NCBI GenBank assembly: GCA_030044295.1
Contig: JASHWB010000049.1
Coordinates: forward strand, 1 to 6,005
Reading direction: 5' to 3'
Length of the DNA: 6,005 bases
Source: Candidatus Acidiferrales bacterium
GTDB taxonomy: Bacteria; Acidobacteriota; Terriglobia; Acidiferrales; UBA7541
Shown here: positions 1-6,005 of the stretch, in pieces
Numbering within the stretch: the first letter of the stretch is position 1
How the letters are laid out: every line of letters begins with the position of its first letter
Translations under genes and position numbers: made by a program
Notes under the pieces: generated by a model
The model's database searches: none
Told to the model about the DNA's origin: nothing
What the model saw: only the letters and a program-made list of their open reading frames with translations

Positions 1-892
1 CCCAATCGTGCGTGTCGTGCGGCGAACCCTGAAAATACCAGACTAGCTTGCCCGTATCGGGATCGAGCGCGATGATCGAACAGGTGTAGAGATTCGCGCC
101 AACGCGCGCCGCGCTGTTTTCAACCGGATGCGGGTTGCCAGTTCCCCAATAGAGAAGGTTGAGCTTGGGGTCGTAGGTGCCAGTAATCCATGTCATGCCG
201 CCGCCGCGCTTCACCACATCGGTATCGTGAGGCCACGTGTTCCATGCGGGAGTGTCCGGCTTGGGCATCACGTCGAATCGCCATTGGATTTTTCCTGTGT
301 CAGGGTCGACGGCCAGCAGGAAACCGGGAAGGTCGGCGGTGTCGCCGCCCGTTCCGACGATAATGTGATTCTTGACGACGAGCGGGGCGCTTCCGCCGAA
401 AGCCTTGAGCGTGGGATCGTCGATCGGAATCTGCCAGATGAGCTTGCCGTCTTTGGCATCGATGCACAGGAGATTGTCGTCGGGCGTAGTCAAGTAGAGC
501 TTGTCTTTGTACATCGCCGCGCCTTTATTGCTGCCGCCCGGACGGCCGTTCACGAAATGCCAGATTTGCCGGCCGGTAAGCGCATCGACGGCCCACACCT
601 CGTTGCCGCCAGTGATGTACATGATTCCGTTCACTTCGAGCGGCATGGTTTCCAGTGAACGCGCGCCGGTCTGAAACGCCCACGCGAGGCCCAGCGAATT
701 GACGTTGTTTTCGTTGATCTGATTCAGCGGGCTGTAGCGGCGTCCGCTGTAATCGCCGTTGTACGTCGGCCACGTGCTGGTGGGCGGATTATCGAGCAGC
801 GAAATATTATCGAGGCCTTGCGCAGGCGACGACGGAGCTGCCACAAACGCAAGCGCGAGCAGAATGGCGGGAATTACGATCAGGCGCTTCAC
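1..892 (-). CDS. PQQ-dependent alcohol dehydrogenase-like quinoprotein (N-terminal 297 residues, cut by window edge)
   Basis: Secreted quinoprotein that probably oxidises an alcohol or related substrate in the periplasm with PQQ and passes electrons to the cytochrome c encoded just upstream. The frame is open from a GTG at 892-890 to the left edge, giving 297 codons plus one base, about half of the usual 550-600 residues. Residues 1-24 look like a signal peptide (Lys-Arg, hydrophobic core, SPA|QG). Family hallmarks are WPTYNGDYSGRRYSPL (41-56), repeated beta-propeller blades of the form AVDALTG / CIDAKDGK / AVDPDTG / ALDPDTG each followed by a Trp, GGGMTW (230-235; Trp235 aligns with the Trp that stacks on PQQ), GTGNPHP (250-256; Asn253 aligns with the metal-binding Asn of methanol dehydrogenase) and PHDTHDW (291-297; Asp296 is the likely catalytic base). 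The vicinal Cys-Cys that lies near the PQQ ring in MxaF-type enzymes is absent; the only cysteines seen are 143 and 271. The metal Glu position is also not clearly kept (GGDTAD, 182-187). GTG was chosen because it gives a clean signal peptide, has a strong ribosome site and overlaps the upstream stop. Substrate is unknown. Confidence 0.93.
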   Translation of the reverse strand, partial: MKRLIVIPAILLALAFVAAPSSPAQGLDNISLLDNPPTSTWPTYNGDYSGRRYSPLNQINENNVNSLGLAWAFQTGARSLETMPLEVNGIMYITGGNEVWAVDALTGRQIWHFVNGRPGGSNKGAAMYKDKLYLTTPDDNLLCIDAKDGKLIWQIPIDDPTLKAFGGSAPLVVKNHIIVGTGGDTADLPGFLLAVDPDTGKIQWRFDVMPKPDTPAWNTWPHDTDVVKRGGGMTWITGTYDPKLNLLYWGTGNPHPVENSAARVGANLYTCSIIALDPDTGKLVWYFQGSPHDTHDW

Positions 893-1722
893 TTGAGCGT
901 CTCCAGATATGTAAACATGTTGTGCATCTCTTCGTTATTCCATTTTGGAATCATATCGATATGCGCTTGTACGGGATTGTGGACCGCGACGCTCTTAACG
1001 TCATTGCGCGGCCAAGTATGGGTCCAGCCGTCCGAACCTTGGATGCTAACGTACCCTCCGCCATTTTCGAGGAGGGGGCCTTCCATCGTTTGCCCATTCT
1101 TGAGTGTAATGGTCGCGGTAATTGTGACTCCCTTGCGGTAAGTCGCTGAAAACGCCAGCGTTCCCGCGGGATTAATGAAAACCTGTTCGAGCGTGGTGGG
1201 ATCAGCATATCGTGAAGCGATATGGGCCAGATCGCCCGTTGGTGAATGGCACTCGGAACAATGCCCCGCGCCGTAGAAGAATTCTTTTCCAGCGTCCGCG
1301 CTGCCCGTCGCGAGTTGCGACGGCGGAATATCGTTGGGATAGCCGCCCGGGACGCGCGTGTGGAGGTCGAAAACGACGATTTGCGCGTGAATATACGCCA
1401 CGAGATCGGCGATTTGTGATTGGCTCAGCTGCGAAAAAGCGGGCATGCCCTTCTCGATACGGCCTTGCGAAACCACCGGGCCGATCAGGTCGCCGTTTTT
1501 ATCTTGGCGCGTCAAATCGGAGCGAATCAAATCGGGTCCGCGGCCGCCGGTGAGATTCGCTCCATGACAGACGGCGCAGTTCTGCTGGAAAAGTGCTTTG
1601 CCTTGCTGCTCCGCCGCGAGTTGCTCGGGCGTTGGCTTAGGAGGACGGGGCGGGTACTGCGCGCTCGCTGAAAGAGCAGACAAGAGAGTTATCCCTGCTA
1701 AGGCCGAGATGCTTTTAAGCAC
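889..1722 (-). CDS. Secreted two-heme cytochrome c, partner of the PQQ dehydrogenase
   Basis: Periplasmic electron carrier, most likely the acceptor for the quinoprotein encoded directly downstream. With the GTG start at 1722 it has 277 residues. Residues 1-21 form a signal peptide (MLKS, then a hydrophobic core, ASA|QYPP), followed by a Pro-rich linker. Heme domain 1 has C49-A-V-C52-H53 and a likely axial Met93 in KGMPAF. Heme domain 2 has C155-S-E-C158-H159; its probable ligand Met257 (HIDMIP) comes only after an inserted beta-rich segment (about 199-245: TITATITLKNGQ, then GYVSIQGSDGWTHTWPRNDV). The chain ends in a typical C-terminal cytochrome helix (NNEEMHNMFTYLETLK). A longer reading from a GTG at 1755 gives 288 residues, but it puts 11 poor residues before the signal peptide and has a weaker ribosome site. 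The stop TGA (891-889) overlaps the next start by 4 nt. The two-heme reading is firm; the axial ligands are inferred by position. Confidence 0.92.
   Translation of the reverse strand: MLKSISALAGITLLSALSASAQYPPRPPKPTPEQLAAEQQGKALFQQNCAVCHGANLTGGRGPDLIRSDLTRQDKNGDLIGPVVSQGRIEKGMPAFSQLSQSQIADLVAYIHAQIVVFDLHTRVPGGYPNDIPPSQLATGSADAGKEFFYGAGHCSECHSPTGDLAHIASRYADPTTLEQVFINPAGTLAFSATYRKGVTITATITLKNGQTMEGPLLENGGGYVSIQGSDGWTHTWPRNDVKSVAVHNPVQAHIDMIPKWNNEEMHNMFTYLETLK
901..904 (-). promoter_or_regulatory. Ribosome binding site for the PQQ dehydrogenase
   Basis: On the minus strand GGAG lies 8 nt upstream of the GTG start at 892-890, inside the last codons of the cytochrome gene. With the GTGA stop/start overlap (892-889), this decides the start codon and suggests coupled translation of the two proteins. 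Confidence 0.7.
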
Positions 1723-1724
1723 GG

Positions 1725-1732
1725 TCCCCCCT
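1725..1732 (-). promoter_or_regulatory. Ribosome binding site deciding the cytochrome start
   Basis: The minus strand reads AGGGGGGA three to four nucleotides upstream of the GTG at 1722-1720. It is a G-rich, slightly close Shine-Dalgarno. The alternative GTG at 1755-1753 has only a GATGAG-like stretch upstream, so the inner start is preferred. Confidence 0.5.
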
Positions 1733-1772
1733 GAGGTACCGGGCCACGCTCCCACCAGCGCGACTCATCGAC

Positions 1773-1789
1773 TGCAACAAAGTGTTGTA
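1773..1789 (-). repeat. Short palindrome at the predicted transcription start
   Basis: CAACA (1775-1779) and TGTTG (1783-1787) form a perfect 5-bp inverted repeat around AAG. It is extended by a G-T wobble and a T-A pair to 1773/1789. It sits just downstream of the candidate -10 box, so it could be a small operator or a hairpin at the 5' end of the transcript. It is short enough to occur by chance. Confidence 0.3.
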
Positions 1790-1795
1790 CCACGA

Positions 1796-1823
1796 TTCAT
1801 AGAAAGCGGCGGCGAAAATTCAA
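1796..1823 (-). promoter_or_regulatory. Candidate sigma70-like promoter for the cytochrome/quinoprotein operon
   Basis: On the minus strand TTGAAT (1823-1818, 4 of 6 to the -35 consensus) and TATGAA (1801-1796, 4 of 6 to the -10) are separated by 16 nt. This would start transcription near 1789 and leave a leader of about 65 nt before the GTG at 1722. It lies in the only gap between coding regions in this window, where a promoter for the downstream pair would be expected. The match is moderate and could be chance. Confidence 0.35.
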
Positions 1824-1870
1824 GAGGCTGCCGGAGGGTTACAGGCGCGAATAAAACGGCGGGAACGGCG

Positions 1871-1895
1871 CTCACGAGCCACGGTTTCACGTGAG
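1871..1895 (-). other. Stem-loop spanning the kinase stop codon
   Basis: CTCACG and CGTGAG form a perfect 6-bp stem with a 13-nt loop that contains the TGA of the kinase gene. On the transcript side a run of four U follows only after about 14 more nucleotides, so it is not a textbook intrinsic terminator. It could be a weak terminator or an RNA 3'-end structure. Confidence 0.25.
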
Positions 1896-4037
1896 ATTGA
1901 ATTTCGCGATCAACGCCGGCCATTGCGAAGAGCGCGAGAGAAGATGTGCATTGGAACGAATCTGAAAACTCGCAGTCGGCTGCCGATCATCAATCATCGC
2001 TGCCGCCTGCTCGACGGCCGCGTCGAATTCAGCGCAGGCGAGATGATAATCGAATCGCGCCATGGCGCCGCGAATTCCCGTGGGGATGCTCTCCAATAGA
2101 GATTGCGATTGCGATATGTCTCCCGCGCGGCGCAACACTCCCGCGAGGAGCCCCTGTATTCGCAGCAATGGAGCAATCGAGAACGCCTTTTCGGCGCATT
2201 CACGCGCTTCGTCAATCCGTCCGTTGGTCGAATAATAGATTGCCAAGGCCTCCAGCACTGGCGAGAAACTGGGGTCCAATTCGAGAGTATGCCGGAGAGC
2301 TGCAAGGGCTTCTTCCTGACGCCCGAGCGATTGCAGCACGATGGAAAGATTCCAATGCGTCACCTTGTCCAGAGGATCGTCTTCGAGAGCGCGGAGCACT
2401 GATTCATGGGCCTCATGCAGGCGGCCAAGCGGAAGCAGATGAAATGCGGAATGCCAGATACGAATGTGCGCGGGAACAGGCTCGCGAGCCGTGGCCAAGT
2501 GGAAGCGACGATTGGCTTCGGCCCAATCAAGGTTGCATGGGCCAGCCAAGATGCCGAGCATGGCATGCGCGTCCGGCAGATCGGGATCGAGTTCGAGAGC
2601 GCGCATAGCCGCCTGACGCATCAGAAATATCGCTTCCGCAGGAGGAGTGCCGATGACCGTCAGGGCCAGGTAGTTATCCGCCAATCCTACATAGGGCAAG
2701 GCAAATTCAGGATCGAGCGCGATTGCTTCGTCCAGACATAGACGGGACAGGCGAAGCGAATCGGGCGTAAAGCCGTACAGATAGTGCCTATACTTGAGAT
2801 AAGCCTCGTAGGCGCGCAAGTTGGGCTGATAGCGCCGCCGCCCAGCTGATTCGGGTGATAGTTTCAATTTCAGAGCGGAAGCGATGGCGGCGGAAATTTC
2901 GTCTTGTACCGCGAAGATGTCTTCCATCTGCCGGTCGTAGCGCTCCGACCAAAGATGGCTTCCGTCCGACGCCTCGATCAACTGCGCGGTCACGCGGATG
3001 CGATTCCCAGCACGGCGCACGCTGCCTTCCAGCACGTTCGCGACTCCCAAAGTCTCGGCAATTTTTCGAATATCGACGTTCTGGCCCTTGAACGCGAATG
3101 CCGACGTGCGGGCGATAACCTTCAGGCGTGGAACGTTCGCCAGGGCATTGATGATCTCTTCGGTTAATCCGTCGCTGAAGTACTCCTGCTCTCGGTCGCC
3201 GCTCATGTTTGCAAACGGAAGGACGGCGATTGAAAGATTGGGCGAGCCAGCGCGAGCGGTGATCTCGGCAACTGAGACCTTCGCGAGCACGGATTCGAGC
3301 GCCTGTTTCAGTTCAAGAGCAGTTTGGAACCGTTGCGAAGGATCCTTGGCCAGGCAGCGGTTCACGATCGGCCAGGCGGGCGTGTCGAGCGGCATGGCAT
3401 CGCTCGTCGTAACGGAATTCAGGATTTCCAGTAACGTCTCGCCGGCGAACGCGCGCTTCCCGCTTAGCAATTCGTACAGCAGAACGCCAAAGCTGAAGAT
3501 GTCGGAGCGGGCATCCAACGCTTGGCCGCGGGCTTGTTCGGGGGACATGTACGCGGGAGTGCCCGCCAGAGCGCCGGTGACGGTACGCGTCATATCAGTG
3601 TCGATCGGAGCGAATTTGGCCAAGCCGAAATCGAGGAGTTTAGCGCCAGCTTCGGTCACGATCACGTTGTCGGGTTTCAGATCACGGTGAAGGATGCCGC
3701 GCCGGTGCGCTTCCTCAAGCGCGCTCGCAATTTGAGCTGCCAATCGCAGCGAGTCGCCAGTTGGCAGCGGGCCGCGCAGAGGTTTTCCCGAAACGTACTC
3801 GAGCACAAGATAATCGGGACCAACATCGAAGATTTGGCAGATGTGCGGGTGATTGAGGGCGGCAATGGCGCGCGCTTCCTGTTCGAATCGGACAGCGTAT
3901 CGCTCGCTCAGACATTTGATCGCGACGGTGCGGTCCAAGCGCGTGTCCCGCGCCTTCCAGACTTCGCCCATTCCGCCCGCGCCAATCCGCGCGACGATTT
4001 CGTATGGCCCGAGTTTTGATCCAGCAGCGAGCGTCAT
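1887..4037 (-). CDS. Cytoplasmic Hanks-type Ser/Thr protein kinase with TolB-N-like domain and TPRs
   Basis: Complete 716-residue protein kinase. The kinase domain spans about 11-250: Gly-rich loop IGAGGMGEVW (19-28), ATP lysine Lys41 (VAIK), alphaC Glu54, catalytic HRDLKPDN (117-124, Asp119), DFG (136-138), SPE (165-167) and the terminal Arg in CLAKDPSQR. All catalytic residues are present, so it should be active. The stretch between Lys41 and Glu54 is short. Thr147, 150, 152 and 154 in the activation loop are candidate autophosphorylation sites. Residues about 268-392 (SIAVLPFANMSG, YFSDGLTEEI, VLEGSVRR, LWSERYDR) match the COG5616-type domain related to the TolB N-terminus, whose role is unclear. 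Residues about 405-690 hold around six TPR-like helix pairs (ALELDPD, TLELDPS and similar), a protein-binding scaffold. No signal peptide or transmembrane segment is seen. The ATG overlaps the stop of the upstream kinase as ATGA (4037-4034), and no strong ribosome site precedes it, so it probably depends on translational coupling. The substrate is unknown. Confidence 0.95.
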   Translation of the reverse strand: MTLAAGSKLGPYEIVARIGAGGMGEVWKARDTRLDRTVAIKCLSERYAVRFEQEARAIAALNHPHICQIFDVGPDYLVLEYVSGKPLRGPLPTGDSLRLAAQIASALEEAHRRGILHRDLKPDNVIVTEAGAKLLDFGLAKFAPIDTDMTRTVTGALAGTPAYMSPEQARGQALDARSDIFSFGVLLYELLSGKRAFAGETLLEILNSVTTSDAMPLDTPAWPIVNRCLAKDPSQRFQTALELKQALESVLAKVSVAEITARAGSPNLSIAVLPFANMSGDREQEYFSDGLTEEIINALANVPRLKVIARTSAFAFKGQNVDIRKIAETLGVANVLEGSVRRAGNRIRVTAQLIEASDGSHLWSERYDRQMEDIFAVQDEISAAIASALKLKLSPESAGRRRYQPNLRAYEAYLKYRHYLYGFTPDSLRLSRLCLDEAIALDPEFALPYVGLADNYLALTVIGTPPAEAIFLMRQAAMRALELDPDLPDAHAMLGILAGPCNLDWAEANRRFHLATAREPVPAHIRIWHSAFHLLPLGRLHEAHESVLRALEDDPLDKVTHWNLSIVLQSLGRQEEALAALRHTLELDPSFSPVLEALAIYYSTNGRIDEARECAEKAFSIAPLLRIQGLLAGVLRRAGDISQSQSLLESIPTGIRGAMARFDYHLACAEFDAAVEQAAAMIDDRQPTASFQIRSNAHLLSRSSQWPALIAKFNLT

Positions 4038-6005
4038 TGCTGTTGCTTCAGCATGTCTTGCCAGTTCAGCACCACGTTGAATGGCGCTTGGTCTTGAGCT
4101 TGGCTGCCTTGCCCAGTCGGAGAGATGAACAGAAACCTCTTATCGTCAATGGTGTACCTACCTGTGGCGCGAAGGGCGGGTATATGGGCTAGCGGCGGCG
4201 CTTGAAAGAGGAATTTCGGCGTGCCCGCCTGAAACGTCGGACTGGTGGTAACGCCGACCTCCATGACTTTCGCGTCGGACGTCAGGTAATACAAGGCTTT
4301 GCCGTCCGCGCTCCACAGTGGCAAGGCGCCGCCGCCGTAGGACACCTGCCATTTAGCGCCTGCGCCGGAGGCGTCTGCCGCACTTGACTCCGGATCGAAA
4401 GGCCGCACGTAAATCTCATCGCGTCCGGATTCATACGACTCGTACGCTACCCAATGCCCATCGGGGGAAAAATGGGCGTTGAGTTCGTCGAAAGGCGTGC
4501 GCAGAAATAGAAAAGGCTTTCGATCGCCCTGGAGCGGAAGCACCCAAATGTCTGTCTGTGTTTGGGAATTCAAGGCGTAGTAAAGCAAGAAACGCCCATC
4601 GTGGGACACATCCGAGGGCCATTTATTCTCGTTCGACTTCAGCAGCAGATCCTCACTCGCAGCGCCGCTGGCCAGCTTTTGATAAAGGTCCCAGGTGCCG
4701 CTGGGATTTGAACTGAAGATGATGCGCTTTCCATCCGGCGACCAGATGGGGTTCGCGACGTCGGCGGAGCCAAACGTGAACCGGGTGTTCGTTCCTTGCG
4801 AGGAGTCGAATAGCCACAGAGCCTGGTACTCGGCGGCCCCACGGCCTACGACTATTCTGGTTCCATCCGGGGAAAGCGCTGGGAAATAATAAACGTCCGA
4901 ATTTCCCAACGTGCCCACAATTTTTCCTTGCCGGTCGAACCACTTAGGTTGCGATTCTGTGCTGGCACCGGCCGCCCTGTACACCAGGATGCCATCTATC
5001 GAAACCGAAAACTCCCCGCCGTTGATGTAGTGGCCTACGCGCTGCTCCAGCGGAACTGGGTCGCCCGTAAATTCAAACCGGCGGGCGTCGAACGGCTGCG
5101 CCATCAGAGTGCCGTCGCTCGTCAAAAAAAGCAGCTGCCCCTTGTTTGGATCGGCAGAGGATGGCACGTACTCCGCGGCAAGGGTGGTCGCCAGGAGACG
5201 CTTCGAATCCTGTTTCCCCGGGGCGACATCGAGCGAGCCGACGTAAATCCCGCTCTTTGCCAGATCGCTCGAAACTCGGAGGTAAAGAAAATGGCGCCCG
5301 TCCGGAAGAAAGGATGGAAGGACGTGCTGGAATTCACCCCGTGAAGAATCGAGAGTGGTCAATGGCGAAGGAGAGCCGCCATTAGCGGCAATCCTCATCA
5401 AGCCGCCGTCCCCCTGGCCGAAAATAATGACGCCGTCGCGATTCGATGACCCGCCGAGCGCGGCCGGCGACACGTCGCATAGGGTGTGCACCACGCCACT
5501 CGAAACGTCTAGTTTCTTGAGCACGCCGCTTTGCTGAAAAACCAGATATTTGCTGTCTGTGGTCCAAAAGAACGGAAGATCGGCGCCCGATTCCGTGCCT
5601 GCCAATGGACGGGCTTCGGATGAGCCCATATCGCGAATCCACACGCTGTTCGTCCCGTCCGGCCCTGTGGCCGCAAACGCCAATTCACGCCCATTGGGCG
5701 AGATATTGAACCCGCTCGCGAAGACGAAGGAGGTCTTCGGTGGCATGGGTATGTCGAAACGCACCGGCTCGGCCGGCACCGGCGGCGGCGTTTGGCTGAA
5801 ATGAATGAAAGCGAGACCCGCAAACGCAATTGCAAACGCAGCCGCAACGGCCCAGGGGAGAACGCGGCGCCACATGGGCACAGGGATCGGCGTGGCCGGC
5901 GTGGCGCTCGGCTCCGGCGCGCCGGAGAGCACCTCGTCGAGGGCGATTCGCGCGTCGCCGATGTCGCGCAGGCGCTGCTTAGGATCCTTCTGCAAGCACC
6001 GCTGC
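4034..6005 (-). CDS. Membrane Ser/Thr protein kinase with extracytoplasmic PD40/TolB-like beta-propeller (C-terminal part)
   Basis: The frame is open through the right edge; 657 codons are visible, so the true start lies outside the window. The first residues, QRCLQKDPKQRLRD followed by ARIALDEVLS, are the last helices of a Hanks-type kinase domain (compare CLAKDPSQRF in the neighbouring kinase), so nearly all of the catalytic domain is missing from view. Counting from the Leu of LQKD as 1, a Pro/Ala-rich juxtamembrane linker (26-41) leads into WRR and one hydrophobic transmembrane helix (about 45-65). About 580 residues of beta-propeller follow with many PD40/WD40-like repeats (FNISPNGRELAFAA, ALSPDGTRIVVG, IWSPDGKRIIFSS, HFSPDGHWVAYES, LWSADGKALYYL). 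The topology puts the kinase inside and the propeller outside, suggesting a sensor of an external ligand, protein or polymer. The gene ends in MLKQQQ and its TGA overlaps the next kinase start. A TTG at 5995-5993 could be read as a start but lies inside the kinase fold. The ligand is unknown. Confidence 0.92.
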   Translation of the reverse strand, partial: QRCLQKDPKQRLRDIGDARIALDEVLSGAPEPSATPATPIPVPMWRRVLPWAVAAAFAIAFAGLAFIHFSQTPPPVPAEPVRFDIPMPPKTSFVFASGFNISPNGRELAFAATGPDGTNSVWIRDMGSSEARPLAGTESGADLPFFWTTDSKYLVFQQSGVLKKLDVSSGVVHTLCDVSPAALGGSSNRDGVIIFGQGDGGLMRIAANGGSPSPLTTLDSSRGEFQHVLPSFLPDGRHFLYLRVSSDLAKSGIYVGSLDVAPGKQDSKRLLATTLAAEYVPSSADPNKGQLLFLTSDGTLMAQPFDARRFEFTGDPVPLEQRVGHYINGGEFSVSIDGILVYRAAGASTESQPKWFDRQGKIVGTLGNSDVYYFPALSPDGTRIVVGRGAAEYQALWLFDSSQGTNTRFTFGSADVANPIWSPDGKRIIFSSNPSGTWDLYQKLASGAASEDLLLKSNENKWPSDVSHDGRFLLYYALNSQTQTDIWVLPLQGDRKPFLFLRTPFDELNAHFSPDGHWVAYESYESGRDEIYVRPFDPESSAADASGAGAKWQVSYGGGALPLWSADGKALYYLTSDAKVMEVGVTTSPTFQAGTPKFLFQAPPLAHIPALRATGRYTIDDKRFLFISPTGQGSQAQDQAPFNVVLNWQDMLKQQQ

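Noticed and set aside
128..658. 176-codon plus-strand open frame opposite the quinoprotein
   Set aside because: The minus-strand frame here encodes unmistakable PQQ dehydrogenase motifs through the whole stretch, so this frame is a shadow.
1851..1870. CGCCGTT / CGCCGTTTT tandem with T-run after the kinase as an intrinsic terminator
   Set aside because: The two copies are direct repeats, not inverted, so they cannot form the stem required before the T-run.
1946..2608. 220-codon open frame on the plus strand opposite the TPR region
   Set aside because: It is Arg/Pro/Ala-rich, low in hydrophobic order, and wholly antisense to a well supported TPR domain; typical shadow frame.
2998..3690. 230-codon open frame on the plus strand opposite the kinase catalytic domain
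   Set aside because: It is a mirror of a complete, clearly recognisable kinase coding region in GC-rich DNA; the product is Arg/Ser/Ala-rich with no recognisable domain and no credible ribosome site.
4950..5345. Possible plus-strand gene opposite the propeller region (138-codon frame)
   Set aside because: It has no recognisable family, and the minus-strand PD40 repeats run through it without a break.
5993..5995. TTG as the start of the propeller protein
   Set aside because: The reading frame continues upstream as QRC in front of LQKDPKQRLRD, which is the conserved end of a kinase domain; the gene therefore extends beyond the window.
1..6005. Search by eye for tRNA, CRISPR repeats, IS ends, integrases or phage genes
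   Set aside because: No spaced direct repeats, cloverleaf-like elements or transposase/integrase motifs were seen; the region is almost fully taken up by four chromosomal-type genes.

Overview
The window is a gene-dense, GC-rich stretch with all four genes on the minus strand, so the genes read from high to low coordinates. The gene types point to Acidobacteriota (Solibacter/Bryobacter-like): two large Hanks-type Ser/Thr kinases with different C-terminal sensor/scaffold modules, followed by a two-heme cytochrome c paired with a secreted PQQ-dependent alcohol dehydrogenase-like quinoprotein. This assignment rests on family recognition from memory, not on a search.

Layout in transcription order: (1) 6005-4034 holds the 3' part of a membrane Ser/Thr kinase. 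Only the end of the kinase domain is visible, then one transmembrane helix and a PD40/TolB-like beta-propeller predicted to lie outside the membrane. (2) 4037-1887 holds a complete 716-aa cytoplasmic Ser/Thr kinase with a TolB-N-like (COG5616-type) middle domain and C-terminal TPRs. It overlaps gene 1 by 4 nt (ATGA). (3) A 164-nt gap (1723-1886) holds a stem-loop over the kinase stop codon, a candidate sigma70-like promoter and a short palindrome near the predicted transcription start. (4) 1722-889 holds a secreted two-CxxCH cytochrome c whose second heme domain carries a beta-rich insertion. (5) 892-1 holds the N-terminal half of a PQQ-dependent dehydrogenase. It overlaps the cytochrome by 4 nt (GTGA), has a good Shine-Dalgarno inside the cytochrome gene, and runs off the left edge.

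Functionally there are two coupled pairs. The kinase pair probably forms a signalling unit with one membrane and one soluble member. The cytochrome/quinoprotein pair probably forms a periplasmic oxidation unit: the quinoprotein oxidises an alcohol or similar substrate and passes electrons to the cytochrome. Any regulatory link between the pairs is only suggested by adjacency. No RNA gene, mobile element, CRISPR array or intergenic stretch over 300 nt was seen. I see no clearly new system. The points most worth a second look are the quinoprotein active site (no vicinal Cys pair, and a lanthanide-diagnostic residue one base past the edge), the insertion in the cytochrome, and the way TolB-like parts are divided between the two kinases.
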